A stretch of DNA of 64,000 nucleotides, taken from AC-32 sp963716865 (GTDB taxonomy: Bacteria; Actinomycetota; Thermoleophilia; Gaiellales; Gaiellaceae). Positions 7,980-17,500 of the stretch are shown piece after piece (the first letter of the stretch is position 1; the number at the start of each line of letters is the position of its first letter). The notes beneath the pieces are model-generated. The model worked only from the letters and a program-made list of their open reading frames with translations. It had not been told where the DNA came from and did no database searches. A program made the position numbers and the translations under genes. Location of the stretch: contig CAVQUF010000003.1 of the NCBI GenBank assembly GCA_963716865.1, forward strand, positions 372,001 to 436,000. The letters are read 5' to 3'.

Positions 7980-9284
7980 GTGAGTTCCTGGGCGCTTGCG
8001 TCGGCCGCCGGAATTCTGATCGCCTATGCCGGGCTCTCGCGCGCCCTCGATCGGACGCCGGTCTCCGCACCGATCTTCTTTCTTTCGGCCGGCCTGTTAG
8101 TCGGGAACAAAGGGCTTGGCTGGATCGACTTCGGTCCGACCAGCGAACAGATTCGAATCCTTGCCGAGCTGACACTGACGCTCGTGCTCTTTGCCGATGC
8201 TTCGCGCATCGACCTGTCGGCGCTTCGACGTGAGTACACCGTGCCCGCGCGGCTTCTCGGTATCGGTCTGCCGCTGACGATCCTGGCGGGTTGGGCGCTC
8301 GGGGTGGTGATGTTCGGCTCGTTCAGTCTGGGGGAGATCCTGATTCTCGCCGTGATCCTTGCGCCGACCGATGCTGCACTCGGGCAGGCGGTCGTGACCG
8401 ATCCGCGTCTCCCCTCCCGCATCCGGCAGGGGCTGAACGTCGAGTCGGGGCTCAACGACGGCATCTGCGTGCCCCTGCTGTTCATCGGGATCGGGATCGC
8501 CGGCACCGAAGCTGGGTCCGAGAGCTCCCATCGTGCACTGGTGCTCGTCGTCGAGGCGATCGGCTACGGGGTTCTCTTCGGAGCGATCGCGGGTGTCGTC
8601 GGGGCGTCGGTCGCGAGGCTCGCACTCCAGCGCGGCTGGATGGACTCCGCCTGGAGCCAGGTCCTACCGGCAGCCACCGCGGGGCTTGCCTACGGGCTTG
8701 CGGCGCCGCTCGGAGGAAGCGGCTTCATCGCAGCTTTTGTCGCGGGCTTCGCCTTTGGCGCCCTCCGCCGTCGCACGGACGAAGAGGAGAGGTACCTCGT
8801 GGACCAACTGGGCCAGCTGACCAACGGCGTGACCTTCATCGTCTTCGGCGCAGTCATCGTAGGCCCGGTGCTCGCCGATCTCACCTGGCGCGCGGCCCTG
8901 TACGGCGTTCTCAGCCTCACCGTGGTGCGCATGGTGCCGGTGGCCATCTCGCTCCTCGGGACACACGCCCGGCGGCCGACGGTGGCGTTCGTCGGCTGGT
9001 TCGGACCGCGCGGGCTCGCCTCGATCGTCTTCACGATCATCGTGCTCGAGGACGGTGGGCTGCCTCACATCTCGACGATCACGGTCGCCGTAGTCTTTAC
9101 GATCGTCCTCTCCGTCTATGCCCACGGGCTTTCCGCGAAGCCGCTGACGGACCGCTACGCCCGTTGGTACCTGGCGCACCCGCGCGATCGCCGGCCCCGC
9201 ATGGAGAGCGTGCCCGCGCCGCCCCAGCGCTGGCGGCGCCCCGTTACTGTGCCCGTCCCCCAGACGCCACGACCGCTCCAGTAG
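7980..9284 (+). CDS. Cation:proton antiporter, NhaP/CPA1 type
   Basis: This 434-residue integral membrane protein has about 12 hydrophobic helices. The family signatures are APTDAALGQAVVTDPRLP (about residues 122-139) and NVESGLNDGICVPLLF (about 150-165), where the acidic residues carry the transported ion. A second conserved block is GWFGPRGLASIVF near residue 340. It exchanges Na+ (or K+) for protons across the cytoplasmic membrane. The GTG start at 7980 leaves a hydrophobic N-terminus. It is the last gene before the left att-like repeat, 54 bp downstream of its stop. Confidence 0.88.
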   Translation: MSSWALASAAGILIAYAGLSRALDRTPVSAPIFFLSAGLLVGNKGLGWIDFGPTSEQIRILAELTLTLVLFADASRIDLSALRREYTVPARLLGIGLPLTILAGWALGVVMFGSFSLGEILILAVILAPTDAALGQAVVTDPRLPSRIRQGLNVESGLNDGICVPLLFIGIGIAGTEAGSESSHRALVLVVEAIGYGVLFGAIAGVVGASVARLALQRGWMDSAWSQVLPAATAGLAYGLAAPLGGSGFIAAFVAGFAFGALRRRTDEEERYLVDQLGQLTNGVTFIVFGAVIVGPVLADLTWRAALYGVLSLTVVRMVPVAISLLGTHARRPTVAFVGWFGPRGLASIVFTIIVLEDGGLPHISTITVAVVFTIVLSVYAHGLSAKPLTDRYARWYLAHPRDRRPRMESVPAPPQRWRRPVTVPVPQTPRPLQ

Positions 9285-9338
9285 AGGAATTCTTGCTCGT
9301 GGCCTTCAAGGATTAGCAGCAGGTTTTACGCCGCAAGC

Positions 9339-9386
9339 AGCGGTTTCCTAAACCGCGTGCGCTGGTTCGATTCCGGCCGGGGGCAC
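9339..9386 (+). repeat. Left att-like repeat: 3' half of tRNA-Arg(CCT)
   Basis: It reads through the anticodon arm (CGGTTTCCTAAACCG, anticodon CCT), the T arm (GCTGG-TTCGATT-CCGGC) and the 3' acceptor strand CGGGGGCA. No D arm or 5' acceptor strand (expected GCCCCCG) lies upstream, so this is a fragment and not a functional tRNA. It is identical to 37656-37703. Confidence 0.88.
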
Positions 9387-9457
9387 TCTCTTCGGCCCGT
9401 TTTTGACGCGGGCCTAACGGCCAAGGCGTTGGGGAACCGTCCGCCGTGCGACCCACT

Positions 9458-9475
9458 CGTCTACCTGCCGTCTAC
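9458..9475 (+). repeat. Paired CGTCTAC direct repeats near left end (candidate integrase arm site)
   Basis: Two copies of CGTCTAC start 11 bp apart (9458 and 9469), about one helical turn. The same pair with the same spacing occurs at 32751 and 37526. Position 72 bp inside the left att-like repeat suits an arm-type integrase site. Confidence 0.5.
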
Positions 9476-9553
9476 AACCGAGCAACGGGGCAAACAGCCG
9501 AGACACACCCTTGGTGAGTGCTCCAAAACCTGATAGTGGTGGGACCTGCGGCC

Positions 9554-11308
9554 ATGAACGGTTCTGTCAGAAGCGTCGAGGCTCGAGATCGGGCCCTCCC
9601 GGACTGGTTCACACGGATCAGATCGGGTCAGATGCGCCTTCCTCGGTTCCAGCGCTACGAGTCGTGGAATCACAACATCATCGGGAATCTCCTCGAGACA
9701 GTCGTCCAAGGTCTTCCCTCCGGGGCGGCGCTCGTCCTCGAGGTAGGAGACAAAGAGCAATTCGTCAGTCGAGCCGTCGAGGGCGCCCCCGACCGCAACC
9801 TCAAACCGAACGAGCATCTGCTCGACGGGCAGCAGAGACTCACCGCGTTGTGGCGTGCCTTCCACGACGACTACCAGGACCGTACGTACCTTGTCTACTT
9901 TGAAGATCAAGGAGAAGGGCAAGAGCCGCGCGTACGTGGCCAGCCGAGATGGGAGAGCAACGGGAGCCGTCGACCGCTCTGGGCCGACGATCCTCCTGGC
10001 GTCTGGAGCCGTGGGTATCTCCCGCTGAATCTCCTCAGGCCTGGCGAGTTAGGCAGCGAGATCAAGGAGTGGTGCCGAGAGGCTGTGCCCGATGACCTCG
10101 AAGCGAGCCACGAGCTCGAACTCAAGCTTCTCGACTTAAGGCACCGGGTCGACCAGTACAACATCCCGTTTCTCGAGCTTGATGCCACGACCCCACGGGA
10201 CGTCGCAATCGATGTGTTCATCAAGATGAACACAAGCTACGTTCGGCTGACTGCGTTCGACATCATCGTCGCCCAGTTCGAAGAGACAACGGGAGAGTCG
10301 CTTCACGATCTCGTCACCGAGTTGCTTGGCCGCGTACCCGAGCTCAAGCTCTATATGGAGCCGAGCGATCTCATCCTCGAGGTCGCGGCCCTGCGCGAGG
10401 ATCGACCGCCCACTCAAGCGAGCTATCAGCGTCTCGACCTCACCGAACTTTTCGAGGCGTGGTCTGAAATCACCGACGCGGTGGCTTGGGCGATCGAGTT
10501 CCTTGAGCAAGAGCGCATCTTCGACGGGGACCGATTGCCGACCGTTGCCGTCGTGCGTGTGTTGGCCGCGCTGCACCCGTTCGTGCCGACTGCGCCCGAC
10601 GAACTGGGCAACGCCCGGCGTTTGCTGCGCAAGTACCTCTGGCGTTCCTTCCTGACTGGTCGTTATGAAGCAGCGGCGGCCACAGCGTCCTTCCAAGACT
10701 TCCGCGCCTTGCGACGGGTTTTCGAGAACGAAGGCGAGGAGCCAGAAGTTCCGGTGTTCGACGATGAGCAGTACCCAGTCCCGACCGCCGACGCGCTGAG
10801 ATCAGCGCGCTGGCCGAAGAGTCGAGACAGCCTTGCCCGTGCGATTCTCAACGTGAGCATTGCGGCTGGCGCGCGTGACGTGGCTGACGATGCAGTTGCG
10901 ACGCGAGATCATCTACAGAAGCGTGAGTACCACCACCTGTTTCCGGCTGCCTTGCTCGAAAAGGCCGGCGCCTCGTCCGGGGAGATCTACAGGGCGTTGA
11001 ACTGCGCGCTGATCACTTGGAAGACGAACCGAACGATCGGTGCCCAAGAGCCGCTCAAGTACTTGCGTGAGCGCGTCAGGCGAACTGACCTCGGAGAGGC
11101 CGAGATCAAGAGACGGCTGGCAACCCATTACGTTCCGTTCGACGAGCTCGCGGTCGGGGGCTACGAGGGTGTCGGCGAGGATGCCACCGTCAACGAACGT
11201 GTGCTCGCCGACTACAACAGGTTCTTGACGCGACGCGCCGAACTGCTCGTCGAGCCAATAGAGGCGCTCTGTAACGGGCGTCACGCGCCTCCGATCGAGG
11301 TTTCGTAG
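9554..11308 (+). CDS. DUF262/HNH (GmrSD-like) protein
   Basis: This 584-residue protein has an N-terminal DUF262 domain: RLPRFQRYESW, then LLDGQQRLTALWRAF with the ParB/sulfiredoxin-like DGQQR motif at residues 91-95. Its C-terminal region resembles DUF1524, with the HNH-type motif KREYHHLFPAALLEK near residue 455 and the partner motif ITWKTNRTIGAQEPLKYL. This is the arrangement of GmrSD-type modification-dependent restriction enzymes, in which DUF262 uses an NTP and the HNH module cleaves DNA. The ATG at 9554 fits the start of homology. The gene converges on the helicase, with 17 bp between stops. Whether it is part of that system or a separate enzyme is open. Confidence 0.82.
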   Translation: MNGSVRSVEARDRALPDWFTRIRSGQMRLPRFQRYESWNHNIIGNLLETVVQGLPSGAALVLEVGDKEQFVSRAVEGAPDRNLKPNEHLLDGQQRLTALWRAFHDDYQDRTYLVYFEDQGEGQEPRVRGQPRWESNGSRRPLWADDPPGVWSRGYLPLNLLRPGELGSEIKEWCREAVPDDLEASHELELKLLDLRHRVDQYNIPFLELDATTPRDVAIDVFIKMNTSYVRLTAFDIIVAQFEETTGESLHDLVTELLGRVPELKLYMEPSDLILEVAALREDRPPTQASYQRLDLTELFEAWSEITDAVAWAIEFLEQERIFDGDRLPTVAVVRVLAALHPFVPTAPDELGNARRLLRKYLWRSFLTGRYEAAAATASFQDFRALRRVFENEGEEPEVPVFDDEQYPVPTADALRSARWPKSRDSLARAILNVSIAAGARDVADDAVATRDHLQKREYHHLFPAALLEKAGASSGEIYRALNCALITWKTNRTIGAQEPLKYLRERVRRTDLGEAEIKRRLATHYVPFDELAVGGYEGVGEDATVNERVLADYNRFLTRRAELLVEPIEALCNGRHAPPIEVS

Positions 11309-11325
11309 ACGTCATTCCTCGCTCG

Positions 11326-14300
11326 CTACGCCGGGGGCAGAACGACGAGCCAGCAGACGACGCCGATGTCATCCTCGGTAATCGGCTCCGGAACGTGCTC
11401 GCCTTCGAGGGGTCGCAGGCCCAGCCGGCGGACGAGCTCAACCACCTCTGCGGCCGCTTCGTTGGGAGTGATGCGCCCTTCGCTCAGCTCGGCGCGGACC
11501 TCGTTTAGCGCGCGCCGTACCGCGCCGCTTCGTTCAACCTCAAGGGCGGCCGCGGCCACTTCGGCCCCTTCGGGCAGGATCACGGACGGATCACGAAGAT
11601 GCGTCAGCGCCCACCGCTGCGCCGGGCCGATCGCGGCCTCGGCCGCGCGCGGGTCGGCGCGTTCGTTGTGTACACGGACGATGTCTTCGACGGCACGTCG
11701 CCACGCTGCCTCGAGATCGACATCCTCGAGCTCCGCTTCCGGTAAGCCCTCCGGATCGATCCGCCGCAGGATCGGCAGCTCCGAGTCGAGCAGCTCACCC
11801 TCTTCTCCGAGCTCGACGAAGCGCCAGTAGCGATAGTCGTCTGGCTTCGTGCGCGTCGCGAAGAAAACACCCGCTCGACCCCGCGCGGCTAAAGCGGGCG
11901 TCTGGCGCACGACCGCGCCGATCCCCCAAGGCAGCTCGAGGATCCGTTGGAGCTCTCCCTCCTCGAACGCGCGCATCACGAGGGCGCGGAGTTGTTCGCC
12001 GAGGAACGCACCTGTAAGGGCCTCATCGTCCTCCGCCTCCAGCACGTCCAGCTCGCCGGCCTCTAGGCGCTCTGCGTACGCACGCAACTCGGTCTCGATG
12101 CCCTCGATCACCTCGACCTCCATGCCGAAGACGCCGGCCGCTCGGATCTTCCCGCGCACGAGTGTCTCGAGCCGCAGCAGCTCCTCCAGCTCGCCCGGCT
12201 CGGGCAACATCGTCGTCAGATAGACCTTCTCGTGCGGCGAAAGGAGGCGGATGACGCGTCCATTCCGCTGCACCACGCGCTGCGGGTTCCAGGGCATGTC
12301 GTACGAGATCACCGCCTGAGCCTGCTGGAGGTTCTGACCCTCGGAGAGAACGTCGGTGGAGAGCAGCAGGTCGACTTCGCCGTCCGGCGGGTCGTACCCC
12401 TCGCCGACGACCGAAGCGGGTGCGAACCGCGCAATGAGGCGCGTCCGCTCGTCCGGCTCACTCTCGCCGCCGATCACCGTCACCCGCTCGCGTCCACCGA
12501 CTTGCTCCGGAAGATGCTCGTCGAGATACCGAATCGTCTCGCCGTACGTCGCGAAGATCGCGATCTTCTGCGCGGGACTGCTCTCCAGCAACTCCCGGAG
12601 CAGCAGGAGCTTGGGATCGGTCTCGGAGGACAGTGAGGAGAGCAATTCGCGAATCACGACGAGGTGCTCACGGTCAGCCGCCACCGCGGCGCCGTACTCG
12701 GGGTCGAAGTCGCTCGCCGGAAACGCCGCCGAGTCGTCGGACAGTTCCTCCTCGAGCCAGCCTGCGAGCCCTGTCTCGCCGCCTTCGACGTGTGCCGCCT
12801 CCCGCAGCGTCTCCTTCGACGGAACGACGCCGCGCCCCTCGTCCCACGCCAACAGGAAGGCATCGTGCGCCGCAATCATCCGCGCGACGGTCGCGAGGCA
12901 GGCGGCCCAGCAGGACTCGAAGCGCTTCAGGAGCTGCGACTGCAGCAATGCGCCAAGCTGGCCCTCCGCCGGCGTCTCGTCTCCCTCTAGCAGCCACCGC
13001 GACGGCCGGTAGCGTGCCATTTCGAGCTCCCCGATCCGATTCGTGATCTGCGCGAACAATCCGGGGTGCGCCTCGTCGAGGTCGTAGCGGTGGGTCTCCG
13101 GCACCGGCTCGGGGAACCGGACGGGTGTCCCATCCGCGAAGGTTGCGGCCGGGTAATGCTCCTGGATGAAGCGCCGGTCGCGCCGGACGGACACCGCGTC
13201 GGCGATGGGGAAGAGCAGCTCGGGCGAGAGGCTCTCCGGATCCCGTTCGTTGGCGCCCGCAGCGAGAAAGAGGCGCTTCAGCGAAGGGATCCCGATGGAA
13301 GTGAAGGCGCGGTCGTGCCGCGCGAACAGCATGACGAGGTTGTAGAGATCCCAGAGCGTGTTGTTGACGGGCGTCGCGCTCAGAAAAACCGCGTGCTTCG
13401 GCTCGCCGCCAAGCAGCCGGTCCATCGCGGCGTGCCAGGTTGTGCCCTCGTTGCGGAGCGAGTGCGCCTCGTCGACGACGACGAGCCGGTACGCGTCCTT
13501 GTCGACGGGGAGGTGACGCCGCGGCTTCGATGCATCCGGATTGAGCTGCTCGTCTGTCGCGATCTCGTTGTAAGAGAAGACCTGGGCGGGCAGGCGAGTC
13601 GCGGCAATTCGCTTCTCCCAGATGTCCTTGAGCTGCGCAGGGCAGACCACGAGCGCGAGTCGCCCCTGCTCGAGCGCGTACTCCTCAATGAAGGCGAGGC
13701 CGATCTCGGTTTTGCCCGTTCCGACCCCGTCTGCGTAGACGACCCCGCCGTGCTGCTGGAGGATTCGCCGAGCGCGCTCGTAGCCGTCTCGTTGGAACGA
13801 GGCAAGCTGCACGGCCACGATCTCACCGGCCGGCTCGGCCTTGGCTTCTTGGCCGTACAGCTCGGCGAGGGCGCGAAGGTAGACCATTTGCGCATCGAGG
13901 AGGCCAAGTGCAGGAAAGAGGAGCCTTCGCAGCTCCTCGAGGAACGGCGCAGCCTCCTTCCACAGTCCGTCGTACCAGCGGATCGCGGCGCCACTCGGGC
14001 CGGGGTTGTAGTCGACCATCCCCAGCTCGAGATTTCGCTCTAGCCCCGCCCCAGTCAGATTCGCGGATGTAACGAGCGCGGCCCGCGGGTCTTCGTCGGT
14101 GCCGAAGAGGTAGGCCTTCCCGTGCAGGAACCGCTGGACGTAGCGACGGGCGTCAACGCGCCCGGCGGAGAGCCAGCGCTCGACGGCCTCCAGCCGCCTC
14201 GCGGCGCGGCTGGGCGGGAAGCGAGAAAAGTCGCGCTCCCCTTGGAGGAAGGCGAGTTGCGTCTCGAAGGCGATGTTGGGTAACTCCGCTCCCAGCCCTT

Positions 14301-14523
14301 GTTGCGGAACAGCGCCGAGGAGGAGACGTACCTCCCGGCCGTCGCCGTCGAGGATCGAAGCGAGGTGATGGAGTCCGCCGAGGTCGACGTATCCCGTTGC
14401 GATCGAGAGGGGTCGGTCGTCGAGATCTCCGACGAGGTACTCGAGGCCGTCGGCGTGCTTGCGTTCGAGGTTGTCGAGGACGTCGGGACGGCTCACGCCT
14501 CGGATCTTCTCTCGCTGGCTCAA
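11326..14523 (-). CDS. PLD-domain SNF2/DEAD-like helicase (defence)
   Basis: This is a 1065-residue protein. The N-terminal phospholipase-D-like domain has HGKAYLF at about residues 134-140 and TSANLTGAGLERNLELG at about 152-168 (single HxK...N...E set). A superfamily-2 helicase core follows: Walker A DGVGTGKT (265-272), DEAH (351-354), FLSATPVNN near 380, and motif VI-like MPWNPQRVVQRNGRVIR in the second half. PLD domains of this class can be nucleases, so the protein may translocate and cut. The TTG start at 14523 overlaps the methyltransferase stop as TTGA, indicating one operon. An alternative GTG start lies at 14496. Confidence 0.85.
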   Translation of the reverse strand: MSQREKIRGVSRPDVLDNLERKHADGLEYLVGDLDDRPLSIATGYVDLGGLHHLASILDGDGREVRLLLGAVPQQGLGAELPNIAFETQLAFLQGERDFSRFPPSRAARRLEAVERWLSAGRVDARRYVQRFLHGKAYLFGTDEDPRAALVTSANLTGAGLERNLELGMVDYNPGPSGAAIRWYDGLWKEAAPFLEELRRLLFPALGLLDAQMVYLRALAELYGQEAKAEPAGEIVAVQLASFQRDGYERARRILQQHGGVVYADGVGTGKTEIGLAFIEEYALEQGRLALVVCPAQLKDIWEKRIAATRLPAQVFSYNEIATDEQLNPDASKPRRHLPVDKDAYRLVVVDEAHSLRNEGTTWHAAMDRLLGGEPKHAVFLSATPVNNTLWDLYNLVMLFARHDRAFTSIGIPSLKRLFLAAGANERDPESLSPELLFPIADAVSVRRDRRFIQEHYPAATFADGTPVRFPEPVPETHRYDLDEAHPGLFAQITNRIGELEMARYRPSRWLLEGDETPAEGQLGALLQSQLLKRFESCWAACLATVARMIAAHDAFLLAWDEGRGVVPSKETLREAAHVEGGETGLAGWLEEELSDDSAAFPASDFDPEYGAAVAADREHLVVIRELLSSLSSETDPKLLLLRELLESSPAQKIAIFATYGETIRYLDEHLPEQVGGRERVTVIGGESEPDERTRLIARFAPASVVGEGYDPPDGEVDLLLSTDVLSEGQNLQQAQAVISYDMPWNPQRVVQRNGRVIRLLSPHEKVYLTTMLPEPGELEELLRLETLVRGKIRAAGVFGMEVEVIEGIETELRAYAERLEAGELDVLEAEDDEALTGAFLGEQLRALVMRAFEEGELQRILELPWGIGAVVRQTPALAARGRAGVFFATRTKPDDYRYWRFVELGEEGELLDSELPILRRIDPEGLPEAELEDVDLEAAWRRAVEDIVRVHNERADPRAAEAAIGPAQRWALTHLRDPSVILPEGAEVAAAALEVERSGAVRRALNEVRAELSEGRITPNEAAAEVVELVRRLGLRPLEGEHVPEPITEDDIGVVCWLVVLPPA

Positions 14524-17500
14524 GCGTTTCGAGGCCCTGCGGCTTGAACGGTCGATCGGCTCTCGCGCTGCTCGCCGAATTTCTCCCGGATCTGCTCACG
14601 GTACGCCTCAGGAACCGCGTCGAGGGTGAAGTCGGCGAAGATCATCTCGAGGTCGTCGTCGTCGAGACCGTAGGCCCGCGCCACGAGCGCATCGATTTCA
14701 GCGCGCCGCTCGTCGCCCTCCTCCTTGCTCAGCGGTCCGACCTCGACGCCGGTTGCAGCGGCGAACTCGGCGAACCGCTCGTCCGGGCAAGAGAGCCGCG
14801 CGGCTGCGCGGGCGATCCGCTCGTGGGTCTCGTCGTCTAACGCTGGCAGGCGGAGGCCCTCGAGGATAAAGAAGTTCACGTTCGTCTCGACGAAGCGGCG
14901 CGCTTGCCAGTCATACGCGAGGCTGTTCATGAGGCCGAGGCAGCAAGCGCGGTCGAAGTCATCACCATCGACGAAGGCCAGGTACGGCGCTTTGTTCGTC
15001 AAGAAGATCTTCGGTGGGACGAGCGCAGCCCGGATAGTACGCGAGTCGGTGGCCCGCGAGACATCGCGGAAGGCGACGCGTGCCCGACCGAGCTCGTGTA
15101 GCACGGCTGCCGCGCGCTCCTTTGCCGGTACCTCCTTGCCGAGGAGCTGGTCGGCGCCCGGGCGCGGCTTCCGCACCTTTGCCAGCACAGCCTCGCTCTC
15201 CGGACAGCTGCGCGCCTCCGCGCCATGCGGGTCGTACTGATCGAAGCTCTCGCCCTTCCAGAGCGGGCGCCCGTCCTCGGCGTCTTCCCAGAGCTTCTTG
15301 TCGAGCGACTCATCGAGTTCACGCACGGCGAAACAGCGCCACCGCCCGCCGCCGTGGGGGAATGGCGTGCCGCCAGTACGCATCTCCGCGAGCACGTCGG
15401 CGGCGGCCTGCGACGGCAGGAGCGGCACCTCGAGCCGTTCGCCGAGCCCGGTCCGCCGGATCAGAATCCCGAGAGTGCTTGTCTGTCGAGCGAAATCGTC
15501 CGCCGAGGCGGCCACTCCCGCGATCTCAAACGCGTGGTCCTGAGGCGGTGGCGTCGCCCGCGTAACAAGGAGTGCCACCGTGTATCTAGGCTCCGCATCG
15601 AAAGCCCAGCGTCCCGAGTTGAGCAGGAAGTCGAGCCGCTCGACGCTTGTTTCCCCGAATAGCCACTGGCGGAAGTCGGTCGATCCCTTGGCCCCGAAGG
15701 CGCTTCGCGGCAGCACGACTGCAAGCGACCCACCGGGGCCGAGGAGACGTCGGTAGCGCTGGCAGAAGAACTTGTAGAGATCTGGGTCGCCGGCCCCTCC
15801 GCCGTACCCCGTGTCGCCCGCGAAGTAGCGGCGCAGAGCCGCCGCCTGCTCGAGCTCAGCGTCCAGCCGCTCAGCGAGCTCGGGACGCGCCTCGCCGAGA
15901 GCCACAAGCTGCTCTGTCCGCTCGGCGGCGGACAGTCCGCGCAATCCCGGCTGGTATCGCGCGTAGAAGGCGAGCTCCTCGACAGTCACCTCCTCCCACG
16001 GCGGGTTGCCGACAACCGCGTCGAAGCCACCGGCGGCGAAGACCTCGGCGAACTCGAGGGGCCAATGGAACGCATGGAACGCCCGCGCGAGCGCGCTCGC
16101 GCGGGCAACCATTTCCGCGTTCTGGAGCTTGTCGAGGTCCTCGGCCTGACCCCAGGCGAGCTCGCGGGCTCCGGCTAGCCCGAGTGGCTCCGCTACCCAG
16201 AGATCGAGCAGCGTCCGCGCCTTTGCGCCCCGCTCCTGGGCCTCACGCTCGATCCGCTTGCTCTCCTCCACTTCGTCGGGGTTGCGGTCCTTGACCTCGA
16301 GCAACCGAGTCGCCGCCTCCGCGGCCTCGTCGACCGCCCTGTTCAGGACGTCCGCTGCGAAGCCCATGAACGTGTCACGGTCGGCGACGCCGATCAGGGA
16401 GTTACCGACCTTGACGTTGTGATCGAGGTAGGCAAGCGAGATCCCCGGTACGAACGACGCGAGCCAGAGCGAGATCTTGGCGATCTCGGCGCCCATCGGC
16501 GAGAGGTCGACACCGTAAACGCAGTGCTTCAGAACGAGGCGCCGGAGCAGCGCGATGTCTTCGATCCCGATGCCGTAGGTTGCTCCCGCGCCGGCCCGGA
16601 GGTCGTCGAGCTGCTTGCGTAAGGCAGGTAGCGGCTGACGAGCGAGGAAGCGCGCGATGGCATCGGCGAGCTCGTCGACGACTGCAACGAGGAAATGGGC
16701 ACTACCGCAGGCTGGATCGAGTACCCGGAACTCGAGCAGCCGTCTTGCCGCTGTTTCCGGCTCGGTTGCGGCGAGCTGTTCAATCTCAGCGAGATGACGC
16801 TCGAAGGCCGGGACGACACCTCGGCGGACGAGGTGGCGGACGAGCGGCTCGGGCGTGTAGTAGACGCCGCCGCCCTTGCGGCCACCTTCGTCGGTCAGCC
16901 AGAGCAGCTCGCCCGCCTCGACCTCGGCCTCCTCGTCGGACGGGATGTAGCGGTCGCTCTTCGCGTCGTAGCTGTACGACCGATCAGCTACCGAGAGCCG
17001 CAGTGACAACAAGCCCTCGTAGATGTGTCCGAGATGCCCGATCTCGAGTCCGGAGAAGTCGTAGCCGTGGCCGCTCTCTTGGTCGATGCCGAGCGCGACG
17101 AGCGCCGGTGCAAGCGCTTTGTTGTGCATCGACGCTCGCTCGAGTACCTCGGCGCCTTCGAATCCGTCGGCTGCGAAGAGCGCGCCGTTGTAGGGAGGGA
17201 CCAACCAACTGTCCTCACCCTCGCGCAGTGCCGCGACGAGTACGTTGATTCTCTCCCAGAGCGTCGTCGATCGAGCACTGGCTTCGCCAGCGGCATCCCG
17301 CACGATCTGCGTGAACGAGTGCGGCCGGTACGCCTCGTGGTCGACTGGCAAATGCCGCGCGCTCTCCGCATAGAGGAGGAAGAGCGCTCGAAAGACGAAC
17401 GTCAGCGCGGCGGCCTCGAGCTCGGCACGCTGTGCGTCGTCCTCCACGTCGATGGCCTCACGCGCCGCCCACTCGCCCAACTCGCGCCCGAGCGTGGGGA

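Noticed and set aside
9339..9386. Functional tRNA-Arg gene
   Set aside because: No D arm or 5' acceptor strand precedes this copy or the copies at 37656 and 47516.
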